A stretch of 21,767 nucleotides of DNA from JAUIBE01 sp035267185 (GTDB lineage: Bacteria > Pseudomonadota > Gammaproteobacteria > Xanthomonadales > SZUA-36), in NCBI GenBank assembly GCA_035267185.1, contig DATFLY010000121.1:1-21767 (forward strand), given 5' to 3'. Numbering within the stretch: position 1 is the stretch's first letter; the number at the start of each line of letters is the position of its first letter. Below the pieces are notes generated by a model. The model had not been told where the DNA came from. It saw nothing but the letters and a program-made list of their open reading frames with translations, and ran no database searches. Position numbers and translations under genes: made by a program. Below are positions 1 through 6,399 of the stretch, in pieces.

Positions 1-156
1 GGCGCGTACAACGCCTGCCAGGGAACACTCATCAACGATGGCTATGGCGCGATAGCCAAGCTCAGCAGCGCGTGCGACCAGTTCCTGTGGCTGTGAAGCC
101 CCGGTCAGGAAGGAGAAGTTGCTGGTGCAGACGAGTTCGGCATATTCACAAGACAT
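1..156 (-). CDS. dnaE2: Error-prone DNA polymerase DnaE2 (ImuC), N-terminal 52 residues, cut by the window edge
   Basis: Reading the minus strand from the ATG at 156-154 gives an open frame to the window edge. It starts MSCEYAELVCTSNFSFLTGA and continues through AELGYRAIAIVDECSLAGVV. This is the start of the PHP domain of C-family polymerases, and the form YAEL-C-SNFSF-GAS with ITDECSLAG-like spacing is the DnaE2/ImuC type rather than the replicative DnaE1 type (HLRVHSDYS). DnaE2 is the mutagenic translesion polymerase of the SOS response in bacteria with the ImuA/ImuB/DnaE2 mutasome. The assignment is supported by a LexA box directly at the start codon. In frame upstream there is a stop at 181-183 and no other usual start codon. 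No imuA or imuB lies immediately upstream, so this copy seems to have its own promoter. The gene continues beyond base 1. Confidence 0.88.
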   Translation of the reverse strand, partial: MSCEYAELVCTSNFSFLTGASQPQELVARAAELGYRAIAIVDECSLAGVVRA

Positions 157-175
157 ACTGTAAATATATACAGTA
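156..175 (-). promoter_or_regulatory. LexA operator (SOS box) of dnaE2
   Basis: On the minus strand the 20 bases read TACTGTATATATTTACAGTA. This fits the gammaproteobacterial LexA consensus TACTG(TA)5CAGTA with only the last TA steps of the core altered, and both 5-base arms are exact. The box covers the predicted -10 element and touches the A of the dnaE2 ATG, so bound LexA would block transcription initiation directly. The match is read from the sequence; SOS control is inferred from known DnaE2 biology. Confidence 0.92.
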
Positions 176-191
176 TTTATTTATCTCTCAA
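156..191 (-). promoter_or_regulatory. Sigma70 promoter of dnaE2, predicted leaderless start
   Basis: On the minus strand TTGAGA (191-186) and TATATT (168-163) are separated by exactly 17 bases. The -10 lies inside the LexA box. Six bases after the -10 comes base 156, the A of the dnaE2 ATG, so the expected transcription start coincides with the start codon. No Shine-Dalgarno sequence precedes the ATG. Overlapping alternatives such as TATATA at 170-165 would move the start by only two bases. Confidence 0.65.
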
Positions 192-250
192 ATGATGTTG
201 GTTAAAACATTCGGAAGACTGAAGAGGTGGAGGGTGCTGTCAGAAACCCG

Positions 251-305
251 CAGCAAGTACATCCCTGTATGCTCGGATGCGTCATCCCTGACGCATACGG
301 TTTTT
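251..305. repeat. Twin hairpin element with a shared ATCCCTG core, possible dispersed intergenic repeat or terminator
   Basis: Two neighbouring inverted repeats share the loop TCCC. The first is TACA (258-261), loop 262-265, TGTA (266-269), with outer GCA/TGC arms at 253-255 and 270-272. The second is ATGCGTCA (277-284), loop 285-288, TGACGCAT (289-296), followed on the plus strand by CGGTTTTT. The layout resembles short dispersed palindromic elements of gammaproteobacterial genomes. It sits downstream of the lipoprotein gene ending at 355, but the T-run is on the strand opposite to that gene, so it is not a classical terminator for it. The rest of 176-354 shows no gene. Confidence 0.45.
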
Positions 306-354
306 GAGAAACATATCTGGTTCGCTCATGACAATCATTCAGTAACGAGAGCGG

Positions 355-1119
355 CTAAGGGCAATCCCCTGATGCGCTCATTTCCTCGACTTGCTCGATG
401 ACCAGGAAGTCTTCCTTGCCGCGCCCGTCACGGGCGGGGCGGGTCACGTAATTGCCGGAAACCACGGTAAAAATCTGCTCGCCCGACTTTTTTGCCTCGC
501 GCCGGTAGCCACTTTCAAGGCTGTAAACGCCACCTTCACGTGCAACCGGGTAAACCGAGGCAGTTTCACAATCAATGAATTCGCCTTCACCACCTGCGTA
601 GTAGTAAAAACCTGAAAGCGTGGGGTTGTTGGCTCGCACAACTTCTGCCATTCGCTCCACTTTGCCACCAGGAACATGCTTGAGCATGATCTCTACCGGC
701 CCGCTGCTGTTAGCCTCCAATACCGGATAAGACCCGACGGATTTGAACATCAAACGAACCTGTTCCATCACCACCGCACGTAACTCGTACTTGTGTCCCT
801 CTTTAATTTGCGTTGAATCGTATTCCAGGGAAAACGCGAGCGGAGGCGCACCGAACCCGGCAACAAAACCTTCAGCGATCACAATCGGCTCTTCGTCCGC
901 TGCAGTCACATCGATCAGTTCAACCGTGGTGATGGATTCCGGCGCAAGGATGATGTCTTCCTCATAGGTGACCGTGCCGCGAATGGTTTCCATTACAGGT
1001 TCTGTATCAACAACTTCCACAGGCTGTTCCTGCTCCTTGGAATTGCAGGCTGCAAGAATGACCGAACAAAACACGATTGCGCCAAATTTCAGTGGGGACA
1101 ATTTAAGCAGATCTTTCAT
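355..1119 (-). CDS. YbaY/NlpE-like two-domain lipoprotein
   Basis: The 254-residue protein starts with a lipoprotein signal peptide: positive n-region, hydrophobic stretch 12-22, and lipobox LAAC with Cys25. Asn follows the Cys, so by the E. coli +2 rule the outer membrane is likely. Residues about 44-135 (IRGTVTYEEDIILAPESITT onward) look like the YbaY/YscW lipoprotein domain, an all-beta fold. Residues about 170-245 (GFYYYAGGEGEFIDCETASV, then YPV) resemble the domain of NlpE/CutF-type lipoproteins with the F-DC-tG--yPV pattern. Such proteins are linked to envelope stress or copper handling, but no specific function can be assigned. The ATG at 1119-1117 has a good ribosome site (AAGGAAA, 1133-1127). 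It is 82 bases downstream of the DUF502 gene on the same strand. Confidence 0.75.
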   Translation of the reverse strand: MKDLLKLSPLKFGAIVFCSVILAACNSKEQEQPVEVVDTEPVMETIRGTVTYEEDIILAPESITTVELIDVTAADEEPIVIAEGFVAGFGAPPLAFSLEYDSTQIKEGHKYELRAVVMEQVRLMFKSVGSYPVLEANSSGPVEIMLKHVPGGKVERMAEVVRANNPTLSGFYYYAGGEGEFIDCETASVYPVAREGGVYSLESGYRREAKKSGEQIFTVVSGNYVTRPARDGRGKEDFLVIEQVEEMSASGDCP

Positions 1120-1201
1120 AAATAAATTTCCTTGCCGGTGAGTACAGTTCCCGGGTTCGCGCCTATCGACAGCAAAGTTGTTAAGAAAGTTCGAAAGAAT
1201 T

Positions 1202-1804
1202 TCAGTTGTCGGGAGAGTCTGAATCGCGCCCGGTGACTGCTCCGGTCAATACCAGTCGCATGCCTTCTTCGAAAGTCATATCGATGGGGCGCAGGCAATC
1301 GCGACTGAGAAACAGGGTGTAGCCCCCAAGCTGGTAGCTCATGGGCATGTAGACCGCCACGGCATCATCTTTTTCAGGTTCAAATGGAAGCGATGAGAAT
1401 GATTCCCGGGTCACAAACCCAATCAATTCGAAATCCTGCCCTGGCAGACGGACCAGCACGACTTTTTCCATGGCCCTGCTGTCGGGACTGAAGTAACCGA
1501 TAAAGTCCTTGGCGGCGTTGTAGACGGTTTTTACCAGCGGCAGGCGATTCAGTACCCCTTCACCCAGTTCGAAAAGTCTCTGGAAGATCAGCACGTGCGA
1601 GAGCAGGCCAACCACGATGATCAGCACAACGGCAACCACCAGGCCCATGCCCGGGATGTACCAGCCTTCCGGTAGCATGGCCGCGAGCAGCCGCCCCAGA
1701 AGTCGTTCAGCGCCCCAGGCAAGCCACCAGGTGACCGCGACGGTCAGCACCACCGGGATGACGACTGCGAGTCCCTTGAGGAATAGTTTCCCGAGGCTGT
1801 TCAT
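1202..1804 (-). CDS. DUF502 family inner-membrane protein
   Basis: This 200-residue protein has two membrane segments, about residues 10-30 and 52-74, and a soluble C-terminal domain. The motif RLPLVKTVYNAAKDF at about 88-102, after the second segment, is the family signature (P-hydrophobic-Y---K), and the later VFVTRE-like and PMSYQLGG stretches also fit DUF502. The length is usual for the family. The biochemical role is unknown; homologues are conserved membrane proteins. The ATG at 1804-1802 has no clear ribosome site. The gene begins 22 bases after the DUF1801 gene on the same strand, so the two are probably co-transcribed. Confidence 0.85.
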   Translation of the reverse strand: MNSLGKLFLKGLAVVIPVVLTVAVTWWLAWGAERLLGRLLAAMLPEGWYIPGMGLVVAVVLIIVVGLLSHVLIFQRLFELGEGVLNRLPLVKTVYNAAKDFIGYFSPDSRAMEKVVLVRLPGQDFELIGFVTRESFSSLPFEPEKDDAVAVYMPMSYQLGGYTLFLSRDCLRPIDMTFEEGMRLVLTGAVTGRDSDSPDN

Positions 1805-1826
1805 GGCGATTTATCGTGCCGGATTT

Positions 1827-2252
1827 CTATGTCGAATCCGGGTATTTCTTGCGCATTCTGACGACTGAATCAGAGATGAGGTGTTGCAGTACGTTTTTAT
1901 CGACTTCTTCGAGTTTGTTGATATAGAGGCAGGATTTTCCGGTCTTGTGTTTTCCAAGTTTCTCCAGTTCTGATTCGTAATCGCTAAAACCCGGAATGAT
2001 GTATACCGAAATGTTGGATTTGCGGGGTGCAAAACCAACCAGCATGAAATCACCTTCACGACCACTGTCATATTTGTAGTGATAGCTACCAAAACCAATC
2101 ATACTGGCACCCCACATTTTTGGTTCGCAGCCAGTGGCTTCCTGCATCATCGTCAGTATTTCCTCGCAGTCTTTCCTTTTGGATTCGTTGTCAACGCCCT
2201 CCAGAAACTTTTGGACGCTGGCATCGTTTACTTTCGTCTTAAGTTCGCTCAA
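1827..2252 (-). CDS. DUF1801 (YdhG-like) small protein
   Basis: The 141-residue protein matches the DUF1801 family: an N-terminal helix with FLEGVDNESKRKDCEEIL, the core MWGASMIGFGSYHYKYDSGR, then DFMLVGFAPRKSNISVYI and a C-terminal KSCLYINKLEEVD-like segment. The family has a frataxin-like compact fold. Some members have been proposed to handle iron, but the role of this branch is not established. The start is a TTG (2252-2250), chosen because GGGAGA lies about seven bases upstream and no ATG fits the conserved N-terminus. It is the first gene of the short minus-strand run towards DUF502 and is divergent from the winged-helix gene. Confidence 0.85.
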   Translation of the reverse strand: MSELKTKVNDASVQKFLEGVDNESKRKDCEEILTMMQEATGCEPKMWGASMIGFGSYHYKYDSGREGDFMLVGFAPRKSNISVYIIPGFSDYESELEKLGKHKTGKSCLYINKLEEVDKNVLQHLISDSVVRMRKKYPDST

Positions 2253-2282
2253 CTGGATTCTCCCTGATACCGAAAACGTTTA

Positions 2283-2311
2283 TTGAAGAATTATGAAACA
2301 CGAAATATAAT
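2283..2311 (+). promoter_or_regulatory. Sigma70 promoter of the winged-helix gene
   Basis: TTGAAG (2283-2288) and a perfect TATAAT (2306-2311) are 17 bases apart. Transcription would begin near 2318, giving a leader of about 58 bases before the ATG at 2376. It lies in the divergent gap with the DUF1801 gene. On the other strand a weak CATAAT (2295-2290) may serve the minus-strand genes. Confidence 0.7.
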
Positions 2312-2320
2312 TCATGGTAC

Positions 2321-2351
2321 GCGGAAATTGGCTATTATGCGCTGTTTCCGC
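2321..2351 (+). promoter_or_regulatory. Inverted repeat in the leader of the winged-helix gene
   Basis: GCGGAAA (2321-2327) and TTTCCGC (2345-2351) are exact inverted arms around a 17-base spacer, just after the predicted transcription start and before the ribosome site AGGAA (2365-2369). It may be an autoregulatory operator for the winged-helix protein or an RNA hairpin; the sequence does not decide between them. Confidence 0.4.
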
Positions 2352-2375
2352 AACCTGCCGCTGCAGGAACAGATA

Positions 2376-2939
2376 ATGGGCGAATGGACCTTTTTCAGCA
2401 ACCACGGTCACGTTTTGGTCTGCCTCTCGCGTGATCGCGAGGCGAGACTACGTGATGTGGCTGTTCAGGTTGGAATTACCGAAAGAGCTGTACAGAAGAT
2501 CGTCCGTGACATGCAGGATGCAGGATATCTGGAGGTCACCAAGCATGGACGGCGCAATCGGTACCGTATCAACAACCGCAAGGCACTCAGACATCAGCTT
2601 CAATCAGGTTGCACAATAGGGCAATTGTTGAGGTTGCTGGGGCGCAAGCTTGAAGCCGGAACATCGAAGCCGGATGAATCACAACTTCAGCCCCAGGTGC
2701 AAATGCAAGCTGCGCCGGAGGAATTAGTCAAGCCAGAACCCGATCATCAGGTACCCGATGAGACTGTTCGGGTTGAGCCCGAGCCGGTTGCTCCTGACCC
2801 TGAATCCATGCCAGTTCAACTCGAACCTGTTGAAGCTGAACCCGTCCTGGTTGAACCCGACCCGGTTGAGCCCGAACCTGACAGCCAGTCCGAAAAGAAG
2901 CCTGAAAAGGCCGATCTCGAGCAAGGTCAGCTTTTTTGA
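2376..2939 (+). CDS. Winged helix-turn-helix regulator with a Pro/Glu-rich tail
   Basis: The ATG at 2376 is preceded by AGGAA at 2365-2369, an ideal distance. The frame is open further upstream, but an earlier start at 2283 would lie in the promoter and lacks a ribosome site. The protein is 187 residues. Residues 1-90 form a MarR/ArsR-like winged helix: helix WTFFSNHGHVLVCLS, helix-turn-helix LRDVAVQVGITERAVQKIV at 25-43, and wing VTKHGRRNRYRI at 54-65. Residues 95-187 are a low-complexity acidic tail with imperfect repeats of VEPEPV and EPDPV type, likely disordered. The very C-terminus is EQGQLF, which fits the Q-x-x-L-F beta-clamp binding pentapeptide (residues 183-187). The DNA target is unknown. 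The short-chain dehydrogenase gene follows after 32 bases. Confidence 0.82.
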   Translation: MGEWTFFSNHGHVLVCLSRDREARLRDVAVQVGITERAVQKIVRDMQDAGYLEVTKHGRRNRYRINNRKALRHQLQSGCTIGQLLRLLGRKLEAGTSKPDESQLQPQVQMQAAPEELVKPEPDHQVPDETVRVEPEPVAPDPESMPVQLEPVEAEPVLVEPDPVEPEPDSQSEKKPEKADLEQGQLF

Positions 2940-2971
2940 TTCAGCCCTGAAGGGCGCAAAGGACAAATTAT

Positions 2972-3820
2972 ATGCCATCTGATTCAAGGCCAACGGTGTT
3001 GATCACCGGTGCAGGCAGCGGTCTGGGTGAAGCGATGGCAAGTTCATTTGCCCGGAAGGGTTATGACGTTGCGGTTTGTGATATCGATCTGGCGCGCGCA
3101 GAAAACGTTCTTGAAAACATCATCGGGACGGCGCCTGGCAGTTTCAGTTATTGCATGGATGTCCGCAGTGAAGCTGATTGGGATGATGTCCACCAGCGGG
3201 TGCTGTCTGAGTGGGGAAGGTTAAATATCCTTGTGAATAACGCCGGAGTGGCTGCGGCAGGAAACTGCGAAGACACATCACTTGAAGACTGGCGTTGGGT
3301 GATCGATATAAACCAGATGGGTGTCATCCTGGGATGTCATCGTTTTATTACATTGCTGCGAAAAACCGCAGCAACAAATTCCGGTCATTGTCACCTGGTC
3401 AACGTCGCCTCATTTGCCGGGATGGCGGCCATGCCTGGCATGAGTGCTTATGGTGTTGCCAAAGCAGCTGTTGTAGCGTTGTCGGAGCAATTGCGTGCTG
3501 AGCTGTACGATTCCGGGATTGGTGTAAGTGTTGTTTGTCCGGCATTCGTGAAAACACGATTGCTCGAGACATTCAGAGCCAATGATGCAAGCCATCGCGC
3601 CAGGGTCGAAAACTGGATGAAGCGGTCTGATGTGACCGCCGAGGATGTTGCATCACAGACTTTGGCCGCAATCAGCAGTGGCAGGTTTCTTGTTCTTACA
3701 CATTCACTGACCAAACGGGCCTGGTTTATAAAAAGACTGATGCCGGAACGATATTTTCGCAGAATGATCAAAATGAACCGCACCAGGAAACCTGAAAACG
3801 AGCAAACAGTATCGTCATGA
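2972..3820 (+). CDS. Classical short-chain dehydrogenase/reductase (SDR)
   Basis: The 282-residue protein has the full classical SDR set: cofactor loop TGAGSGLG at 12-19, DVR near 63-65, NNAG at 89-92, and the catalytic tetrad Asn114, Ser147, Tyr160 and Lys164 (YGVAK). Asp37 at the end of the second strand suggests NAD rather than NADP preference. The substrate cannot be read from the sequence. The C-terminal part (about 240-282) is basic and extends beyond the core fold, as in SDRs acting on lipid-like substrates; this is only an inference. AAAGGA at 2958-2963 supports the ATG. The stop overlaps the next gene by four bases (ATGA), so the two reductases are translationally coupled. Confidence 0.88.
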   Translation: MPSDSRPTVLITGAGSGLGEAMASSFARKGYDVAVCDIDLARAENVLENIIGTAPGSFSYCMDVRSEADWDDVHQRVLSEWGRLNILVNNAGVAAAGNCEDTSLEDWRWVIDINQMGVILGCHRFITLLRKTAATNSGHCHLVNVASFAGMAAMPGMSAYGVAKAAVVALSEQLRAELYDSGIGVSVVCPAFVKTRLLETFRANDASHRARVENWMKRSDVTAEDVASQTLAAISSGRFLVLTHSLTKRAWFIKRLMPERYFRRMIKMNRTRKPENEQTVSS

Positions 3821-4884
3821 GTGATAAAAAAGCCAATTGGATGATCTATGGCGCAACCGGCTACACAGGTCGATTGATGGTCGAAAAGGCAGTCGCCGAC
3901 GGGATGCGTCCCATCGTCGCCGGACGCAACCCTGAACTGGTCACAGAATTGGCGTCTGAACACGGACTGGATTCACGTACATTTGAGTTGTCCGATGCCA
4001 ATGCCACCCGTGAGGGCATAAGAGGGTGTCGTTTGGTGCTGCACTGTGCAGGACCTTTTTCAGTCACCAGCCAGCCCATGATCGAAGCATGTCTGGCCGA
4101 GCAGGTGCACTATCTGGACATCACCGGAGAAATTCCGGTTTTCGCGAATGCGCATCGGCAATCTGACGATGCCAGTCGAAAGGATGTTTTGCTGATTCCC
4201 GGAGTTGGCTTTGACGTCGTTCCTTCTGATTGTCTTGCAGCACGACTGGTCGAGCAACTTCCGGCTGCAACACACCTGACGCTGGCCTTTGATGCAGCAG
4301 GCGGCCCCAGTCCGGGAACTGCCAAGACCGCTGCCGAAGGAATGTCAAAGGGTGGCTGCATTCGTCAGGACGGAAAACTCATGCGGGTGCCTGCGGCATG
4401 GAAGACCCGGCGTATTCCTTTCGCACCCGGAGAGCGCGAAGCGGTGACCATTCCCTGGGGTGATGTTTACACCGCATACGTGAGCACCGGCGTTCCGAAT
4501 ATCCAGGTGTACATGGCCGTGCCGCCGGCCCGAATCAAACAAATGCGTCGAATGAAATTCCTGTCACCATTGATGGGTATTGGCTTCATTCAAAATTTCA
4601 TCAGGAAGCGTATTGAGCAAAATGTCTCGGGGCCATCAGCTGAAAAAAGGGCCGAAACCCGGTCCGAGTTGTGGGGTGAAGCTGTCAGTGCGGACGGTCG
4701 TAAAGTCAGCGCAACCATGACGGCACCCAACGGATACGAGCTAACCGTTATCGCTGGACTTGCAGTGACCCGATATGTCCTGGAGAACGATATTGAAGGG
4801 GGTTACTACACGCCGTCTTTACTGATGGGGGCGGATTTTGCTGAATCGTTACCTGGAGTCAGCATTCAAATTCACGAGGTCTAG
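3817..4884 (+). CDS. Saccharopine-dehydrogenase-like NAD(P)-binding reductase
   Basis: The 355-residue protein begins with a Rossmann segment WMIYGATGYTGR (residues 8-19), followed by VAGRN and later VLHCAGPF and HYLDITGE. These are typical of the saccharopine dehydrogenase NADP-binding family, whose members include trans-acting enoyl reductases of lipid synthesis. Also conserved are PGVGFDVVPSDCLA and GPSPGTAKT. Classical lysine metabolism is unlikely; the family mostly acts on unknown, often lipid-linked, substrates. The start overlaps the SDR stop (ATGA at 3817-3820). The TAG stop (4882-4884) lies in a CTAG shared with the stop of xseA on the other strand. Confidence 0.85.
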   Translation: MSDKKANWMIYGATGYTGRLMVEKAVADGMRPIVAGRNPELVTELASEHGLDSRTFELSDANATREGIRGCRLVLHCAGPFSVTSQPMIEACLAEQVHYLDITGEIPVFANAHRQSDDASRKDVLLIPGVGFDVVPSDCLAARLVEQLPAATHLTLAFDAAGGPSPGTAKTAAEGMSKGGCIRQDGKLMRVPAAWKTRRIPFAPGEREAVTIPWGDVYTAYVSTGVPNIQVYMAVPPARIKQMRRMKFLSPLMGIGFIQNFIRKRIEQNVSGPSAEKRAETRSELWGEAVSADGRKVSATMTAPNGYELTVIAGLAVTRYVLENDIEGGYYTPSLLMGADFAESLPGVSIQIHEV

Positions 4885-6269
4885 CTACCCTGTTTGCCTG
4901 GGGCGAGTGTTCCAAACCGGGCCTCCGGATCGACATCATCAACTTCATTGACAGTGCAGAACAATCGTCCATCTGCCACTTGTGCCGTGATTTGACGGTC
5001 GCCAGGTATGCTTTTGATGTTGGAAATCAAGGCGCCGGAGTCTGTTGCAGTTAACAGGGAGTACCCGCGCCCGACCGTTTGAAGCGGACTGACAGCATTC
5101 AGTGTTGCCGATGCCCTTGCTGTTCTTTCCGCACTCCTTTGTATTAATAACCTGATTTCCCTGTTTAACCGGCTGGACGTTGTTTTCAGACGGTCGCGCG
5201 CCTCCGTGATTTTCCTGCGGGGGTGAAGGACGGAAAGCTGTCTTTGAAAGTGCTTGATGTTTTGCCCATCTCGCTGCAGGCGTTGTTGCATCTCCCTGCT
5301 TAACCCATATTGAGCCAGATCCAGACGTTTGCGTTGCTCATCGAGCTTTCGGCCCGGGTGGCATTGCTGCAATCGATGAGAGGCATGATCCAGTCGCTGG
5401 GTAAATTGATGACGCCGGTCTTCAATCCGCACCAGCAGTTGCCTTCGTAATCGAACGAACTGTTCCCTGAGTATCCGGGCATCAGGCGTGGAAAGTTCCG
5501 CAGCTGCTGAAGGCGTCGGTGCGCGCAGGTCAGCTACAAAATCAGAAATACTGAAATCGGTTTCATGGCCCACGGCGGAGACCAGTGGAATCTCAGAAGC
5601 GAAAATGGCCCGGGCAACCTGTTCATCGTTGAATGCCCACAGGTCTTCAAGCGAGCCACCACCACGTCCCATGAGAATGACATCAGCCCATTGATGCTGG
5701 TTTGCAGCGCCAATCGCCCTCACCAGGGCAGGTGGTGCTTCATCACCCTGCACAGGTACCGGGTAAATACGCACCCTGGCCAGCGGCCAGCGACGCCTGA
5801 GTACATGAAGCATGTCCCTGACAACTGAGCCACTCGGTGAAGTAATGAGTGCAATATTCAAGGGGTGTGCGGGCAGGGGTTTTTTCCGGTCCGGTTCAAA
5901 CAGACCTTCTTTTTCCAGCTTGAGCTTCAGTGCTTCGAACTGCTGTTGCAACAATCCTTCACCGGCGTGCTGCAGACTGTCGATGATCATCTGGTAGTCG
6001 CCGCGAGCTTCATAAAGGCTGATTCGCCCTCTAACCAGGACCTTTTGGCCATTCTCCGGCTGTACTGGTTGCTTTATTGCTGCGCCTCTGAACAGGGCAC
6101 AGCGAATCTGGCTGCGATCATCCTTAAGGCTGAAATAAAGATGCCCGGACGCCGGACGGGAAAGATTGGAAACCTCGGCTTCCAGCCAGATTTGGGAGAA
6201 TCCGGCTTCCAGATGCAGCTTTGCTTCCCGGTTCAGTTCAGTTGGTGTGTAAATGTGACGACTGGTCAT
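4881..6269 (-). CDS. xseA: Exodeoxyribonuclease VII large subunit
   Basis: XseA is the large subunit of exonuclease VII, which with XseB degrades single-stranded DNA in both directions. The N-terminal OB-fold is clear (IWLEAEVSNLSRPASGHLYF, then SLKDDRSQIRCALFRG), as is the catalytic core with GRGGGSLEDLWAFNDE and the GHETD motif followed by VADLRAPTPSAAAEL. The C-terminal half is the long coiled-coil region, ending in a QTVGRGYSLLT-type segment. With the ATG at 6269 the protein has 462 residues, close to the usual length, and starts MTSRHIYTPTELN, matching homologues. A GTG at 6302 would add 11 residues; neither start has a clear ribosome site. The gene is divergent from guaB and convergent with the reductase gene. 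Confidence 0.95.
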   Translation of the reverse strand: MTSRHIYTPTELNREAKLHLEAGFSQIWLEAEVSNLSRPASGHLYFSLKDDRSQIRCALFRGAAIKQPVQPENGQKVLVRGRISLYEARGDYQMIIDSLQHAGEGLLQQQFEALKLKLEKEGLFEPDRKKPLPAHPLNIALITSPSGSVVRDMLHVLRRRWPLARVRIYPVPVQGDEAPPALVRAIGAANQHQWADVILMGRGGGSLEDLWAFNDEQVARAIFASEIPLVSAVGHETDFSISDFVADLRAPTPSAAAELSTPDARILREQFVRLRRQLLVRIEDRRHQFTQRLDHASHRLQQCHPGRKLDEQRKRLDLAQYGLSREMQQRLQRDGQNIKHFQRQLSVLHPRRKITEARDRLKTTSSRLNREIRLLIQRSAERTARASATLNAVSPLQTVGRGYSLLTATDSGALISNIKSIPGDRQITAQVADGRLFCTVNEVDDVDPEARFGTLAPGKQGS

Positions 6270-6286
6270 GTGCCGATGATAAACCC

Positions 6287-6320
6287 GATGTGGTGAAATC
6301 ACATCACTGCAAGATATAAT
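6287..6320 (+). promoter_or_regulatory. guaB promoter region with a palindrome and back-to-back -10 elements
   Basis: A perfect TATAAT lies at 6315-6320. The -35 is weak (TGGTGA, 6291-6296, 18-base spacing). An inverted repeat GATGTG (6287-6292) and CACATC (6300-6305), with inner arms GTGA/TCAC, covers the -35 area and could bind a regulator. On the minus strand TATTAT (6321-6316) almost coincides with the guaB -10 and could serve xseA, so the two promoters would exclude each other. No PurR-type box is visible. Confidence 0.55.
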
Positions 6321-6332
6321 AGCCTGCTAAAT

Positions 6333-6376
6333 CGCCCGGGATCTCCCGGGCGTTATTGCACCCGGATCAATTCCGG
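6333..6376 (+). promoter_or_regulatory. Two hairpins in the guaB leader RNA
   Basis: The first hairpin is very GC-rich: CGCCCGGG (6333-6340), loop ATCT, CCCGGGCG (6345-6352). The second is shorter: CCGGA (6362-6366), loop of five, TCCGG (6372-6376). Both lie between the predicted transcription start (about 6327) and the ribosome site GGGAGGA (6386-6392). The first is not followed by a T-run, so it is not an intrinsic terminator. It may stabilise the mRNA or modulate translation. Confidence 0.5.
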
Positions 6377-6399
6377 AACCCGCTTGGGAGGAAGATCGA

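Noticed and set aside
72..401. Open frame of 109 codons on the plus strand
   Set aside because: It runs antisense to dnaE2, across the LexA box and the hairpin pair; its product is basic, Arg/Cys-rich and shows no family features.
2283..2375. Earlier ATG of the winged-helix gene, adding 31 residues
   Set aside because: The extra part covers the TTGAAG/TATAAT promoter and has no ribosome site; the ATG at 2376 has AGGAA at good distance and begins at the conserved part of the domain.
2943..2955. Possible terminator hairpin GCCC-TGAA-GGGC after the winged-helix gene
   Set aside because: The stem is only four pairs with no T-run behind it, and the next gene follows at once with its own ribosome site.
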